Positions 26,011 to 35,478 of a stretch of DNA of 64,000 nt are shown piece after piece. The position numbers and the translations under genes were made by a program. The DNA lies in contig CAMIOS010000005.1 of the NCBI GenBank assembly GCA_946222995.1, positions 1 through 64,000 of the forward strand, given 5' to 3'. A model generated the notes under the pieces. The model had not been told where the DNA came from and did not search any database. It worked only from the letters and a program-made list of their open reading frames with translations. Numbering within the stretch: the stretch's first letter is position 1; each line of letters begins with the position of its first letter. Source of the DNA: an uncultured Enhydrobacter sp. (GTDB lineage Bacteria > Pseudomonadota > Gammaproteobacteria > Pseudomonadales > Moraxellaceae).

Positions 26011-26053
26011 ATAGTTAAACTTAAATTAAAAAAGGTAAATCAAGGCTACTACC

Positions 26054-27889
26054 ATGACCGACCAACATTCATCTATAGACAAAGAAACGCCCATTCATAA
26101 CCTGATTGCAGAGAATCAAACTTACAAGCCAAATCGCTTTAACCGCCGCCGTTTTTTACAAACGGCTAGTTTAACGGGGATTGCAGGTTTATCATCGGGG
26201 TTGGTGGGTTGTGGTAGTGATGATAATGACAATGAGGGTTTTTTCAAACCTGCCCAATCAAATATCGACTTTTTGCATGGCATTGCAAGTGGCGATCCAT
26301 TGACTGATAAGGTCATACTCTGGACACGCGTGACGCCAAAAAATAACGCCAGTATCACTGCAGATGTTAGTTGGCAAATTGCCACGGATAAAGAATTTAG
26401 AAATATCATTAATCAAGGAAAAACAACAACATCTGCGGGTAAAGATTATACCGTAAAAGTCGATGCCACAGGATTGCAGCCCAATACGGTTTATTATTAC
26501 CGCTTTATGGTTGATCAAACCGCAAGCCCCATCGGACGCACTAAAACCTTACCCACTGGCAATGTTAATCAAGTGAAGTTTGCGGTGTTTAGTTGTTCAA
26601 ACTATCCGGCAGGTTATTTTCATGCGTATGCCGATGCGGCTAAACAAAATGACATTGACGTGGCATTACATCTTGGTGACTATATCTATGAATATGGTCG
26701 TACCACGGTTGATAGTACAGGCGCAACGGTAGCCGCTTATGCTTCAGCAAATGCCAAATCATTGAATCGTGAAGTTAACCCTACCAATGAACTTTTATCA
26801 ATTAACGACTATCGTCAACGTTATGCGCAATACCGTACCGATCCAGAATTGCAGCAACTGCACGCTACAATGCCGATGATTGCGGTATGGGATGACCATG
26901 AAATCAGCAATGACGCGTATATGGATGGGGCAGAAAACCATCAAGCCAACGAAGGCGACTGGAATCAGCGTAAACTTTCTGCCATTACCGCTTATCATGA
27001 ATGGATGCCCACTCGTACTAACGCGCCCAACCAAATTTATCGTAGTTTTGATTTTGGCAATTTATTAAGCTTACATATGCTTGATACTCGTATCGTTGGA
27101 CGCAGTAAACAACTGGATTACCAACAGTTTTTAGTCCCAAATAGCAATGGACAACTCAATATCGATGAACAAAAATTCATCAATGCCATGATGGATACCA
27201 GTCGCCAATTGATGGGCTTACCACAACAAAATTGGCTTTATAATCAACTGCAACAATCAAAAGCCACATGGCAACTGCTAGGACAGCAAGTAATTATGGG
27301 ACGCATGTCAATCCCTGCGCCTATTTTACTCAATTTCTTTGATGCAAAACTCGGTATTGATGTGGCGACTTATTTTGCCATCATGCAAAAAGCCCAACAA
27401 ACCCCTACCGCATTAACGGACCAAGAAAAAGCTATATTGCAAGCACCGTCAGTTCCTTATAACCTTGATTCATGGGATGGTTATCCAGTTGCACGCGAAA
27501 CAGTGTTGCAAATGAGCAAAAATCTTCAAAAGAATCTCGTGGTACTATCAGGCGACTCACATAATGCATGGGCAAATAATTTAACTTTGCAAACAGGTGA
27601 AAATGTGGGGGTAGAATTTGCAGGCACCTCGGTGACGTCACCTGGGTTTGAAGAATATTTGCCAAATGTTAACCCACAGCAGTTTGCCCAAGCCTTGCCG
27701 ATGTTAGTAAAAGATAAAACCTTAAAATGGTGTAACACCTACCAGCGTGGTTACCTAGTGGTGACAGTAACGCCTGCAAAATGCCAAGCGGATTGGGTAA
27801 TGGTAGATAATATTTTAAACCCGACATACAGTGCCTCCACCGTCAAAACGATGTACATGGAAGCAGGCAAACCTATACTACAAAGTTAA
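26054..27889 (+). CDS. phoD: PhoD-family alkaline phosphatase, Tat-exported
   Basis: Calcium/iron-dependent phosphodiesterase-phosphatase of 611 residues that scavenges phosphate outside the cytoplasm. The N-terminus has a twin-arginine motif NRRRFLQ (about residues 30-36), a hydrophobic stretch and a lipobox-like GLVGCG, so it may be a Tat-exported lipoprotein. Metal-binding motifs are LHLGDYIYEYG, WDDHEISND and LSGDSHNAW. A fibronectin-like N-terminal domain precedes the catalytic domain. Convergent with mocA. Confidence 0.9.
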   Translation: MTDQHSSIDKETPIHNLIAENQTYKPNRFNRRRFLQTASLTGIAGLSSGLVGCGSDDNDNEGFFKPAQSNIDFLHGIASGDPLTDKVILWTRVTPKNNASITADVSWQIATDKEFRNIINQGKTTTSAGKDYTVKVDATGLQPNTVYYYRFMVDQTASPIGRTKTLPTGNVNQVKFAVFSCSNYPAGYFHAYADAAKQNDIDVALHLGDYIYEYGRTTVDSTGATVAAYASANAKSLNREVNPTNELLSINDYRQRYAQYRTDPELQQLHATMPMIAVWDDHEISNDAYMDGAENHQANEGDWNQRKLSAITAYHEWMPTRTNAPNQIYRSFDFGNLLSLHMLDTRIVGRSKQLDYQQFLVPNSNGQLNIDEQKFINAMMDTSRQLMGLPQQNWLYNQLQQSKATWQLLGQQVIMGRMSIPAPILLNFFDAKLGIDVATYFAIMQKAQQTPTALTDQEKAILQAPSVPYNLDSWDGYPVARETVLQMSKNLQKNLVVLSGDSHNAWANNLTLQTGENVGVEFAGTSVTSPGFEEYLPNVNPQQFAQALPMLVKDKTLKWCNTYQRGYLVVTVTPAKCQADWVMVDNILNPTYSASTVKTMYMEAGKPILQS

Positions 27890-27920
27890 GCTACCCAATT
27901 TGGTTTAAACGTTGATAGAT

Positions 27921-28595
27921 TTATTTTATAAACGTTAGATTTTTTTGCAGATGATAACCTACTTGCGCCTTCTCAAAATCTGCGGGTGTATCGATATCAA
28001 AGCCCAGATGGGGCAAAAAAATACTAAAAAGCTGATAAGTGCCATGCTCGGTCGTAGTTATTTGGGTTGAATGTTGCCACATCGCCCGAAAGCCCTTATC
28101 GCCTTGCAAGCGATGAGCAAAGGCAATCAGAAAGCTAAGCGGTAAATTGACAGGAATGCCGAATGTGGGTGGCTCATTATTATCATAGCAAGAGACAATA
28201 AGCTGTGTATCAGTCACGGGCTGGGTTAATTGCACTAAGTCCTGCTCGGTGAGCGCAATTTGGTCAACGGTTAAAAACAATACCCGCGTATGTGGGCTCG
28301 CCGATTGCGTTTGTAAATATTCGATCGCCAGTCGAATCGACAGAGCGATACCCGTATCAGGCGTGGGGTTGTCAATTACTGTGACAGGCAACTGCGCCAC
28401 GTCTTCATATAATGCTCGAGACAACGCATTATTTAGTTTAGGCAATACCACCAACACCTGATTAGGCTCTAGTTTTAGCGCCAATTCAATCTTTTCAGCT
28501 AATAAGGTTTGGTTATTCTTTAAGATATATTGTTTGGCAAAACCCAGCCGCTGACTTAACCCAGCCGCCAAAATCACGATGGTTAGATTAGGCAT
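27921..28595 (-). CDS. mocA: Molybdenum cofactor cytidylyltransferase-like protein
   Basis: NTP-transferase of the MobA/MocA type that attaches a nucleotide (CMP in MocA) to molybdopterin for xanthine-oxidase-family enzymes. The signature ILAAGLSQRLGFAKQ lies at the start. The ATG at 28595 overlaps the xdhC stop, implying translational coupling; an ATG at 28601 is an alternative and a longer frame upstream is not supported. Last gene of the hydroxylase operon. CMP specificity is inferred from context, since a GMP-using enzyme would be similar. Confidence 0.82.
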   Translation of the reverse strand: MPNLTIVILAAGLSQRLGFAKQYILKNNQTLLAEKIELALKLEPNQVLVVLPKLNNALSRALYEDVAQLPVTVIDNPTPDTGIALSIRLAIEYLQTQSASPHTRVLFLTVDQIALTEQDLVQLTQPVTDTQLIVSCYDNNEPPTFGIPVNLPLSFLIAFAHRLQGDKGFRAMWQHSTQITTTEHGTYQLFSIFLPHLGFDIDTPADFEKAQVGYHLQKNLTFIK

Positions 28596-29706
28596 GGGCA
28601 TGTTGACTGTACACCTGTTGAATGTGTGCTGTGATCGACAACGCAACCGCTTCAGGGGTATCGCCGCCGAGCGGTAGCCCAACGGGATAAAACAAGTTAT
28701 CGAAGGCAGGGAGTAATGACATATCGGCTAATTCCAACCGTATCTCATCTAATAATTGCTCAGTGCGGTAACGGGGACCTAATTGACCGATATAAAAAGG
28801 CGACTGTATTGCAGTTAAGGCTTGGGTTAGCCATATTCTATCTTGGCTTAGACTATGCGTCATGATAACCACAGCGGTTGGTTGCGGTGAACTAAACAAG
28901 CGTTGTGCTTGATTGGCTTGCTCAAGCGAAATATGCTGAAAATTTGCCGAATATGTGGATTGTTGGCGATAAATAACATCCAAACGGCTGTCAATAACTG
29001 TGACTTGCCAGCCTTGAAGATGTGCCATCGATATCAACGGTAAGCAATCTTGACCTGCCCCAAAAATCAGCAATTGTAAAGGCGGTTCGAGCGTTTCCAT
29101 AAATACGCTGATTTGCTGATGCTGTTCATCAAGTGCCTTTTGGTAAGTTTCAATCACACAGTGGCTTTTTCGACTGGCAGGCATTTGAGAAAGCTTTTGC
29201 CAGTTACTGATACGTTGCTGAAAGTCAGCAAGCGAAAAATGCTGTCCAATATCAAATTCACTTGTATTCGTGGCAACCACGGTAACCAGCAGTTGGGCTT
29301 GTTTATGCTGCTGCAATGCTTTAAACGACTCTAATAGCGTGGTGTTTGTTGCCGTATGAACCCGTTCAAATAACACTTGAATGCTGCCTTGACAGCCTAA
29401 ACCAAAGCCAATTTGTTCATCAATATCTTCATCTGCTTGTCCGTCATCCGATTGTGATGCACTAGCGGTATGGTATGTTTTAACAGTCGCACCTTGGCGG
29501 GTGAGCCAAAAGGCGCGTTGTACCACATGTTTTTCAAGACAGCCACCACTAACCATACCCATGGCTTGACCATCTGGCAAAATCACCATTCTCGCCCCTG
29601 GCTGTCGATAGGCAGAGCCTTCTACCGAGATAACGGTCGCTAGTACGGCCTCAGCGCCATCGGGCAAACGGTCAAGTTGCTCCAAAATACTAAACAGATG
29701 ATTCAT
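28588..29706 (-). CDS. XdhC/PaoD-family molybdoenzyme maturation factor
   Basis: 372-residue chaperone that binds molybdenum cofactor, promotes its sulfuration and inserts it into xanthine-oxidase-type enzymes. The N-terminal XdhC/CoxI domain shows VEGSAYRQPGARMVI and GMVSGGCLE; a Rossmann-like C-terminal domain contains LLIFGAGQDCLPLISMAH and ends with IGQLGPRYRTEQLLDEIR and LPLGGDTPEAVALSI. It lies between the hydroxylase large subunit and mocA, as PaoD does in E. coli. Confidence 0.9.
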   Translation of the reverse strand: MNHLFSILEQLDRLPDGAEAVLATVISVEGSAYRQPGARMVILPDGQAMGMVSGGCLEKHVVQRAFWLTRQGATVKTYHTASASQSDDGQADEDIDEQIGFGLGCQGSIQVLFERVHTATNTTLLESFKALQQHKQAQLLVTVVATNTSEFDIGQHFSLADFQQRISNWQKLSQMPASRKSHCVIETYQKALDEQHQQISVFMETLEPPLQLLIFGAGQDCLPLISMAHLQGWQVTVIDSRLDVIYRQQSTYSANFQHISLEQANQAQRLFSSPQPTAVVIMTHSLSQDRIWLTQALTAIQSPFYIGQLGPRYRTEQLLDEIRLELADMSLLPAFDNLFYPVGLPLGGDTPEAVALSITAHIQQVYSQHAHA

Positions 29707-29751
29707 GACGTTATTATCACCGGTTGTATTGGCTTAAGTCGCATCATAGCA

Positions 29752-32184
29752 TCATAATAATGGCAACTGATACAATAGTTTATCAAGCGTAATAGGATAG
29801 TCTCTTACACGTATACCGGTCGCATTAAAAATTGCATTGGCAACGGCGGCACCAGCACCCGATAGGGCTAACTCGCCGATGCCCTTAGCATGTAAGGGGT
29901 TGGCGTACGGGTCAGTTTCGGGTAAAAACATCACTTCAAGGTCAGGGATATCCGCATTGACCGAAACTTGGTATTCTGCCAAGTCATGATTACACAGGCG
30001 ACCATCACGCTTGTCATGACGGATTTGTTCCATCAAGGCAGCCCCTATGCCAAATACCATACCGCCATAACATTGTGACCGAGCTGTTTTTTCATTTAAA
30101 ATGCGACCCGCTGCAAAAGCGCCAAGCATGCGGCGAATGCGTATTTCTCCGGTGACACGATGTACGCCCACTTCAGCAAATTGTGCGCCATAGCCCGCTT
30201 GACGATGGTCTTTTTTGGTTTTACCGGGTTCGATTTTACCATTGGCGACCAACCCGTTGGGGGCATAGGTCTGTAAAAATTGTTGTAGCGAAAATTGGGT
30301 TTCTGCTTCATCCCAATTGGGGAGATTGGTATGCTCATTATCGCTTTTAACTTCGATAACCACTTTTTGCGCCACAGCATTGAGGCTATTTTCTAGTGTT
30401 TGGCTTACCGTGTCGCTGATTTTCTCGCCTATTTTCTCACCTAGGCTTGGTTCATGGTCGCGTTGCTTGTAGATAAAGCCATGATTAAAACCGATGCTAT
30501 CGGCATGTAATCCGACCGTTTGGGCAATTTTGTCTCGTAACGCTTCACAGGCTAAATAAATTGCACTGCCTGAACTTGCCGCGCCCCAGCTACCACCCGA
30601 GCCTGAGGCGGGCGGTAAGTCTGTGTCACCCAGTTTGACTTCAACATGATCAATTGGCAAGCCTAACATATCAGCTACCACTTGGGCAGAAATCGTGTAA
30701 CTGCCTGTACCGATATCTGTCATATCAGTTTCAATACGGGCGATGACGTTTAATTGATTATTGGCAGGTAGCAGACTCACCCGAGCTTCTGAGGGTTTAA
30801 GCTCATTACTACGCGCGGCACACGCCATGCCATAGCCTATCATCCAATCACCATCACGGCGGCTAGCAGGGGTTTGTGGGCGTTTATCCCAGCCAAATGC
30901 TTTGGCACCTTGCTCCATACAGGCCACCAATTTTCGAGTACTGTAGGGGATTTTTTTACTGGGATCTTCGCTCGGTTCATTGCGTTTACGCAATTCAATC
31001 GGGCACATCTGTAATTGGTGCGCCAGTTCATCCATCACACACTCAAGGGCAAGCTGTCCCACCGCTTCACCAGGAGCGCGCATGGAGCCTGCCAATACTT
31101 GGTTCATCCGTGCCATCTCGTATTTGATTTGTCGATTTTCACCGCCGTATAAAAAATGGGTCGAGACTGCCACCGGCTCAAAAAATAGCTCCGAGGGCAA
31201 ATTGGTCACGATACTGTTATGAATAATGGTATGGATTTTACCGTCATTATCTGCCCCTAGAGCAACGCGCTGTTCGGTGTTGGTACGTCTGACCGTGGTT
31301 TCCATCACTTGCGGGCGCGTCATGGTGACAAGCACGGGGCGTTTTAACGCTTTAGCGGCAATGGCTGCCATGACCGATTCGGATGAAATCCCCAGTTTTG
31401 AACCAAATCCACCACCGACATACGGAGAGAGCAAACGTACATTTGCTTCGGGGATGTTTAAAGATTTGGCAAGCTGAATTTTGGAAGAAGCAAGCATCTG
31501 ATTTGAGGTGTATAAGGTTAATTTATCCTCAAACCAGCGTGCCAACGAGCTATGGGGCTCCATGGGCATATTGCTTTGGCTGGGGGTGGTATAGATGACA
31601 TCGATCTTGACATCAGCATCTGCCAAGGTTTTTTCTGGCTTGCCAATATCCTCACTTTTATCCGTCACCCAATCAATAAACTGGGTATGGTTTTTTTGCT
31701 TGGCAAAGTCAAAGTGTCCATGTTGTTCATCATTGTGATAGTCAATGACTAACGCATTTGCCCCTTCTTGCGCGGATTCAAGCGTTTCGGCGACTACCAA
31801 AGCGATGGGCTGACCGTGATAGAAAATCTCGCTCACTCCCTGTACAGGTGCCAATTTCACGCCGCCTTGTTGCGGATTGCGTAAAAACTGCTCATCATAA
31901 AACACCTCTAACACGCCAGCCACTTGTAGAGCCGTATCTTTATGCACTTTTTTAACTTTGCCTTTACCGATGGTCGCGCCCACCATGACCCCATAGCAGA
32001 GTTCATCAAAATCATTTTCGGCAGTGTAAGTGGCTTTACCTGCTACTTTTAGATGACCTTCGATGCGGTTAAGCGGCTTGCCAACCAGTTTACTATCGGT
32101 GGTATCTAGGCGAGAGGGGATGGGTTTATCCATCGTCAGTTGTTTTTCAAGCGGCTTTTCGCCAAATAGTTGTTTTAGGCTCAT
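29752..32184 (-). CDS. Molybdenum-binding subunit of a PaoABC-type aldehyde/xanthine hydroxylase
   Basis: Catalytic subunit carrying molybdopterin; hydroxylates aldehydes or N-heterocycles. 810 residues against 732 in E. coli PaoC. Cofactor motifs YVGGGFGSKLG and GSMRAPGEAVGQ are present, and the catalytic glutamate is Glu771 in KGIGELALSGAG. An extra segment at about 577-658 contains an amphipathic Glu/Lys/Ser stretch and accounts for the added length. ATGA overlap with the FAD subunit gene upstream. The substrate cannot be fixed; aromatic aldehydes are the best guess by analogy. Confidence 0.88.
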   Translation of the reverse strand: MSLKQLFGEKPLEKQLTMDKPIPSRLDTTDSKLVGKPLNRIEGHLKVAGKATYTAENDFDELCYGVMVGATIGKGKVKKVHKDTALQVAGVLEVFYDEQFLRNPQQGGVKLAPVQGVSEIFYHGQPIALVVAETLESAQEGANALVIDYHNDEQHGHFDFAKQKNHTQFIDWVTDKSEDIGKPEKTLADADVKIDVIYTTPSQSNMPMEPHSSLARWFEDKLTLYTSNQMLASSKIQLAKSLNIPEANVRLLSPYVGGGFGSKLGISSESVMAAIAAKALKRPVLVTMTRPQVMETTVRRTNTEQRVALGADNDGKIHTIIHNSIVTNLPSELFFEPVAVSTHFLYGGENRQIKYEMARMNQVLAGSMRAPGEAVGQLALECVMDELAHQLQMCPIELRKRNEPSEDPSKKIPYSTRKLVACMEQGAKAFGWDKRPQTPASRRDGDWMIGYGMACAARSNELKPSEARVSLLPANNQLNVIARIETDMTDIGTGSYTISAQVVADMLGLPIDHVEVKLGDTDLPPASGSGGSWGAASSGSAIYLACEALRDKIAQTVGLHADSIGFNHGFIYKQRDHEPSLGEKIGEKISDTVSQTLENSLNAVAQKVVIEVKSDNEHTNLPNWDEAETQFSLQQFLQTYAPNGLVANGKIEPGKTKKDHRQAGYGAQFAEVGVHRVTGEIRIRRMLGAFAAGRILNEKTARSQCYGGMVFGIGAALMEQIRHDKRDGRLCNHDLAEYQVSVNADIPDLEVMFLPETDPYANPLHAKGIGELALSGAGAAVANAIFNATGIRVRDYPITLDKLLYQLPLL

Positions 32185-33209
32185 GCGCTGACTCCACTAC
32201 TTAACGGGCTAGATTGATTGGGTTGCTGTAATGCACGGCTGATGACATGGTGCAACAGGCGTTGTACTAAGATGGCTTTATAATCCGTTTGCTCATCAAT
32301 ATTGGCATCTTTTAGCAGTGTAGCAACGGCCAATTCAATGCTGACGGCATCCCCTGTGGTACCGGTAAGAATTTTTTCTATTTCACGATTTCGCCACGGT
32401 TGGCTAGCAATGCCGCCAAAAGCAAGTTTGACATCGGTTAAGGTATTGTTTTCATGACTAATGACGGCTGCCACAGAAACCAAGGCAAAGGCATATGACG
32501 CACGATCCCGTACTTTATCGTAGCTATGAACGCCTTTGGTGGGCGGTGGCAAAATAATATGGGTCATTAAATCGCCGCGATTTAGGCAAGTTTCAATATG
32601 AGGCGTATCAGCGGGTAGGCGGTAAAAGTCTGCAATAGGCACATGACGGATTTGTCCATCGGCTTGGGTAATTTCGATGGTGGCATCAAGCAATCGCATT
32701 GCCACCGCCATATCCGATGGATGGTTCGCGATACAATGTTCACTGGTGCCCAAAATCGCCAAATTGTGGTGAAGCCCGTCTTTTGCCCCACAGCCAGAGT
32801 TAGGTTCGCGTTTATTGCAAGGGCTATCGGGCTGATAAAAATAATAACAACGGGTACGCTGTAGCAAGTTACCGCCAGTGCTGGCTTTGTTACGAAGTTG
32901 CTGCGATGCCCCTGACAATAGCGCTCGAGCGAGAACCGCATAATTTTTACGGACGATAGGATGGGCAGCTAACTCGCTATTACTCACCAGTGCCCCGATT
33001 TTTAGCCCGCCTTCGGGTGTGGGTTCGATGGTGTTAAGGGGTAAACGCGAAATGTCAATCAAGTGGCTGGGTTGTTCGATTTCAAGCTTCATTAAATCCA
33101 ATAAATTGGTGCCGCCTGCAATAAAAAAAGGTCGGGATGCTTGGGACTGTTTGGCAAAGTTGACGGCGTCCTCTAACGTGGCAGCTCGTTGATAATCAAA
33201 GGATTTCAT
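32181..33209 (-). CDS. FAD-binding subunit of the PaoABC-type hydroxylase, with extra 4Fe-4S cysteines
   Basis: 342 residues; passes electrons from iron-sulfur centres to an acceptor through FAD. FAD-binding motif AGGTNLLDLMK at residue 31 and STGGNLLQRTR near 111. A cysteine-rich insertion has Cys121, Cys131, Cys140 and Cys159 (contexts TRCYYF, SPCNKREPNSGC, SEHCIANHPSDMA), the pattern of the additional 4Fe-4S cluster of PaoB rather than of ordinary xanthine dehydrogenase. Joined by ATGA overlaps to both neighbours. Confidence 0.9.
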   Translation of the reverse strand: MKSFDYQRAATLEDAVNFAKQSQASRPFFIAGGTNLLDLMKLEIEQPSHLIDISRLPLNTIEPTPEGGLKIGALVSNSELAAHPIVRKNYAVLARALLSGASQQLRNKASTGGNLLQRTRCYYFYQPDSPCNKREPNSGCGAKDGLHHNLAILGTSEHCIANHPSDMAVAMRLLDATIEITQADGQIRHVPIADFYRLPADTPHIETCLNRGDLMTHIILPPPTKGVHSYDKVRDRASYAFALVSVAAVISHENNTLTDVKLAFGGIASQPWRNREIEKILTGTTGDAVSIELAVATLLKDANIDEQTDYKAILVQRLLHHVISRALQQPNQSSPLSSGVSA

Positions 33210-33790
33210 CGCACTACTCCTTGATTGGCGGTTTGGGCAGAGTCATCGAAGACATCCGATTGTTCTAATACTTGCTTAATTGCCCGCACAATATTCGGGT
33301 ATGCAGAGCATCGACAAATATTGCCACTCATGCGCTCAGAAATTTCTTTTTCTAACTGTTGGTTGAGCCTTGCTTTATCCGTGGTAAATGGTTGCATCAA
33401 GTCTGCAGACACATGACTGGGCATCTGTTGACGTAGTTCCTCAATCAGCGCTTTGGTCGAGCAAATTTGCCCAGGGGTGCAATAGCCACATTGAAAGGCA
33501 TCATGGTCCAAAAAAGCTTGTTGGATGGGGTGAAGCTGCTCGGGGGAACCAATACCTTCAATGGTTTGGATCTCATCCCCTTCGTGCATGATGGCCAAGG
33601 TTAGGCAGCCATTGACCCGTTTGCCATTGATTAATATCGTGCAGGCACCACATTGCCCATGATCACAGCCTTTTTTGCTGCCAGTTAATCCTAAATGATG
33701 GCGACAGACATCCAGCAAGGTGGTACGAACGTCTAAATCTGTTAAGGTATAATCTTGTTGATTAATATGAAGGGTTAAGGAACTAGCCAT
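33206..33790 (-). CDS. 2Fe-2S subunit of the PaoABC-type hydroxylase
   Basis: Small electron-transfer subunit with two 2Fe-2S clusters: plant-type CDHGQCGACTILINGKRVNGC near residue 40-60, and the helical cluster CGYCTPGQIC plus GNICRCSAYPN. E. coli PaoA is exported by a Tat signal; here no twin-arginine or hydrophobic leader is visible, so the enzyme is probably cytoplasmic. I chose the ATG at 33790; an ATG at 33805 is possible. A minus-strand TATAAT at 33822-33817 would start transcription near 33810. First gene of the operon. Confidence 0.9.
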   Translation of the reverse strand: MASSLTLHINQQDYTLTDLDVRTTLLDVCRHHLGLTGSKKGCDHGQCGACTILINGKRVNGCLTLAIMHEGDEIQTIEGIGSPEQLHPIQQAFLDHDAFQCGYCTPGQICSTKALIEELRQQMPSHVSADLMQPFTTDKARLNQQLEKEISERMSGNICRCSAYPNIVRAIKQVLEQSDVFDDSAQTANQGVVR

Positions 33791-33822
33791 GGTGATTCTG
33801 CCCATTATTATCAATTATTATA

Positions 33823-34177
33823 GGTATATGTAACGAAACGCCTAAATTATAAAACGATTTGAATGTAATTAACGGAGTTGATATTGTTGTATAAATGTAT
33901 TAAATCTTATGTTTTAAAAAATTTTGTCTAAAAACGATTTGTGGTTATCACACGCATTATTTTAAAATGGTGTATTCACACTGACTAGAGTAAATGGAAA
34001 AAGAAGAAATAATGGCCTTATTGAATTAACCTGTGAGCTAAATGATGCTTTAAATGAGTAATCATTAAATTAATTGATAAAAATTATAAATTGAATAGCG
34101 GCATTCAGCTATGTCATGATTCATTTTGGCTATATTACCTATTAATAATAAAATCTTTAAGACGAGCACGCTACCCA
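33823..34177. other. Divergent region between hydroxylase operon and moeA
   Basis: About 350 AT-rich bases without a gene. I looked for a ModE-type operator and found only a CGTTACATATA-like half (33826-33836, minus strand) with no matching partner. Transcription must start here in both directions, but no convincing plus-strand promoter pair was found. Confidence 0.5.
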
Positions 34178-35467
34178 ATGATCACTGTCAATGAGTTAAA
34201 AGCCGCTATTACTTGTCGCTGTCAACGCTACCTACGCGATTATCCTTTGGCAATGCGGGCAACTGATGAATTGCCTTTATTGCAGTCCCAAAACGCCGTT
34301 CTTGCTTGTGATATTAAAGCGGCTTTTGATATTCCCCGTCAAAACCTCTCCTCAATGGATGGCTTTGCGATTGCCAAGGGTAGTTATCTTAGCGAAAATG
34401 CTAAAATTGACATTATTGGTGAATCGGGTGCAGGTAAGCCATTTAATGGCAATGTCAAAGCAGGTCAAGGGGTGCGGATTTTTACAGGGGCTGTTTTGCC
34501 TACCGATTGCAATACAGTAGTCATGCAAGAAAATACCAATTTTAGCGAAATTAAGCACAGTTTGGATAAAACCCAACCTTATCAAATCAAGTTGACCCAG
34601 ACTGCCGATATTGGCAGTCATATCCGTGAACAAGGCGGTGAAGTACAAGTGGGAGAGACCGTATTATCAGCAGGCAAACGCCTAAACCCAGCCGATATCA
34701 GCTTATTGGCTAATTTGGGGCTCGATATGATAACCGTCGCTAAACCGTTAATCGTTGGTATTATTGCCACAGGCGATGAGCTAGTGGAAATAGGGCAGCC
34801 ACTTGAGCACCTTGCACAAATTTATAATTCTAATACCCCAACGCTTAAAACGTTGCTCAAAGATATGCCCGTTATCATTCAAGATTACGGCATTGTGCGT
34901 GATGAACTAGTCGCCACCCGTCAAACGGTGCAACAAGCCATTAGCGAGTGCGATGTGATCATCTCTAGTGCCGGGGTTTCCGTTGGCGATTATGATTTTT
35001 TAACGAGTGTGATTCAAGAATTGGGGAAAATTAACCATTACAAAGTGGCAATGAAACCGGGTAAACCGTTTGTGTTTGGTGAATTTGAACAAGACAAAAA
35101 AACGGTATTATATTTTGGTTTACCAGGTAATCCGCTATCTACGGTCGTGTGCTGTCTTAATTTTGTCAAACCTGCCTTGTGGCGACTGTCTGGCGTGGTA
35201 GAATCGGATATACCCAAACAACTGAAGCTCACCGCCACCACAACGCATGACATCAAAAAACAAGCCGGAAGACAAGATTATCAACGAGCAATTTTTTGCC
35301 AAAATAGTGATGGCAGTTTTAGTGTCACGCCGTTACCGGCACAAGACTCTCACCGAGTGAAACAGCTTAGCCAAGCCAATTGTTTGCTCGTTTTGCCCAA
35401 GGATAATGCTGGGGTAAATGCTGGCGAACAGGTAGTGATTGAGCCCTTTAGTTGGAATTTTTCATAA
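34178..35467 (+). CDS. moeA: Molybdopterin molybdenumtransferase
   Basis: Inserts molybdenum into adenylated molybdopterin. 429 residues. Conserved segments are SSMDGFAIA, GAVLPTDCNTVVMQENT, the MoCF-domain motif ISSAGVSVGDYDF and KPGKPFVFG ... GLPGNPLS. The frame is open 29 codons further upstream from a TTG, but MITVNELKAAI at 34178 is the expected beginning. First gene of the moeA-moaABCDE run. Confidence 0.95.
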   Translation: MITVNELKAAITCRCQRYLRDYPLAMRATDELPLLQSQNAVLACDIKAAFDIPRQNLSSMDGFAIAKGSYLSENAKIDIIGESGAGKPFNGNVKAGQGVRIFTGAVLPTDCNTVVMQENTNFSEIKHSLDKTQPYQIKLTQTADIGSHIREQGGEVQVGETVLSAGKRLNPADISLLANLGLDMITVAKPLIVGIIATGDELVEIGQPLEHLAQIYNSNTPTLKTLLKDMPVIIQDYGIVRDELVATRQTVQQAISECDVIISSAGVSVGDYDFLTSVIQELGKINHYKVAMKPGKPFVFGEFEQDKKTVLYFGLPGNPLSTVVCCLNFVKPALWRLSGVVESDIPKQLKLTATTTHDIKKQAGRQDYQRAIFCQNSDGSFSVTPLPAQDSHRVKQLSQANCLLVLPKDNAGVNAGEQVVIEPFSWNFS

Positions 35468-35478
35468 ATTTGAAGACG

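Noticed and set aside
33826..33850. Possible ModE (molybdate regulator) site
   Set aside because: Only one half resembling CGTTACATATA was found, with no inverted partner at the right distance.
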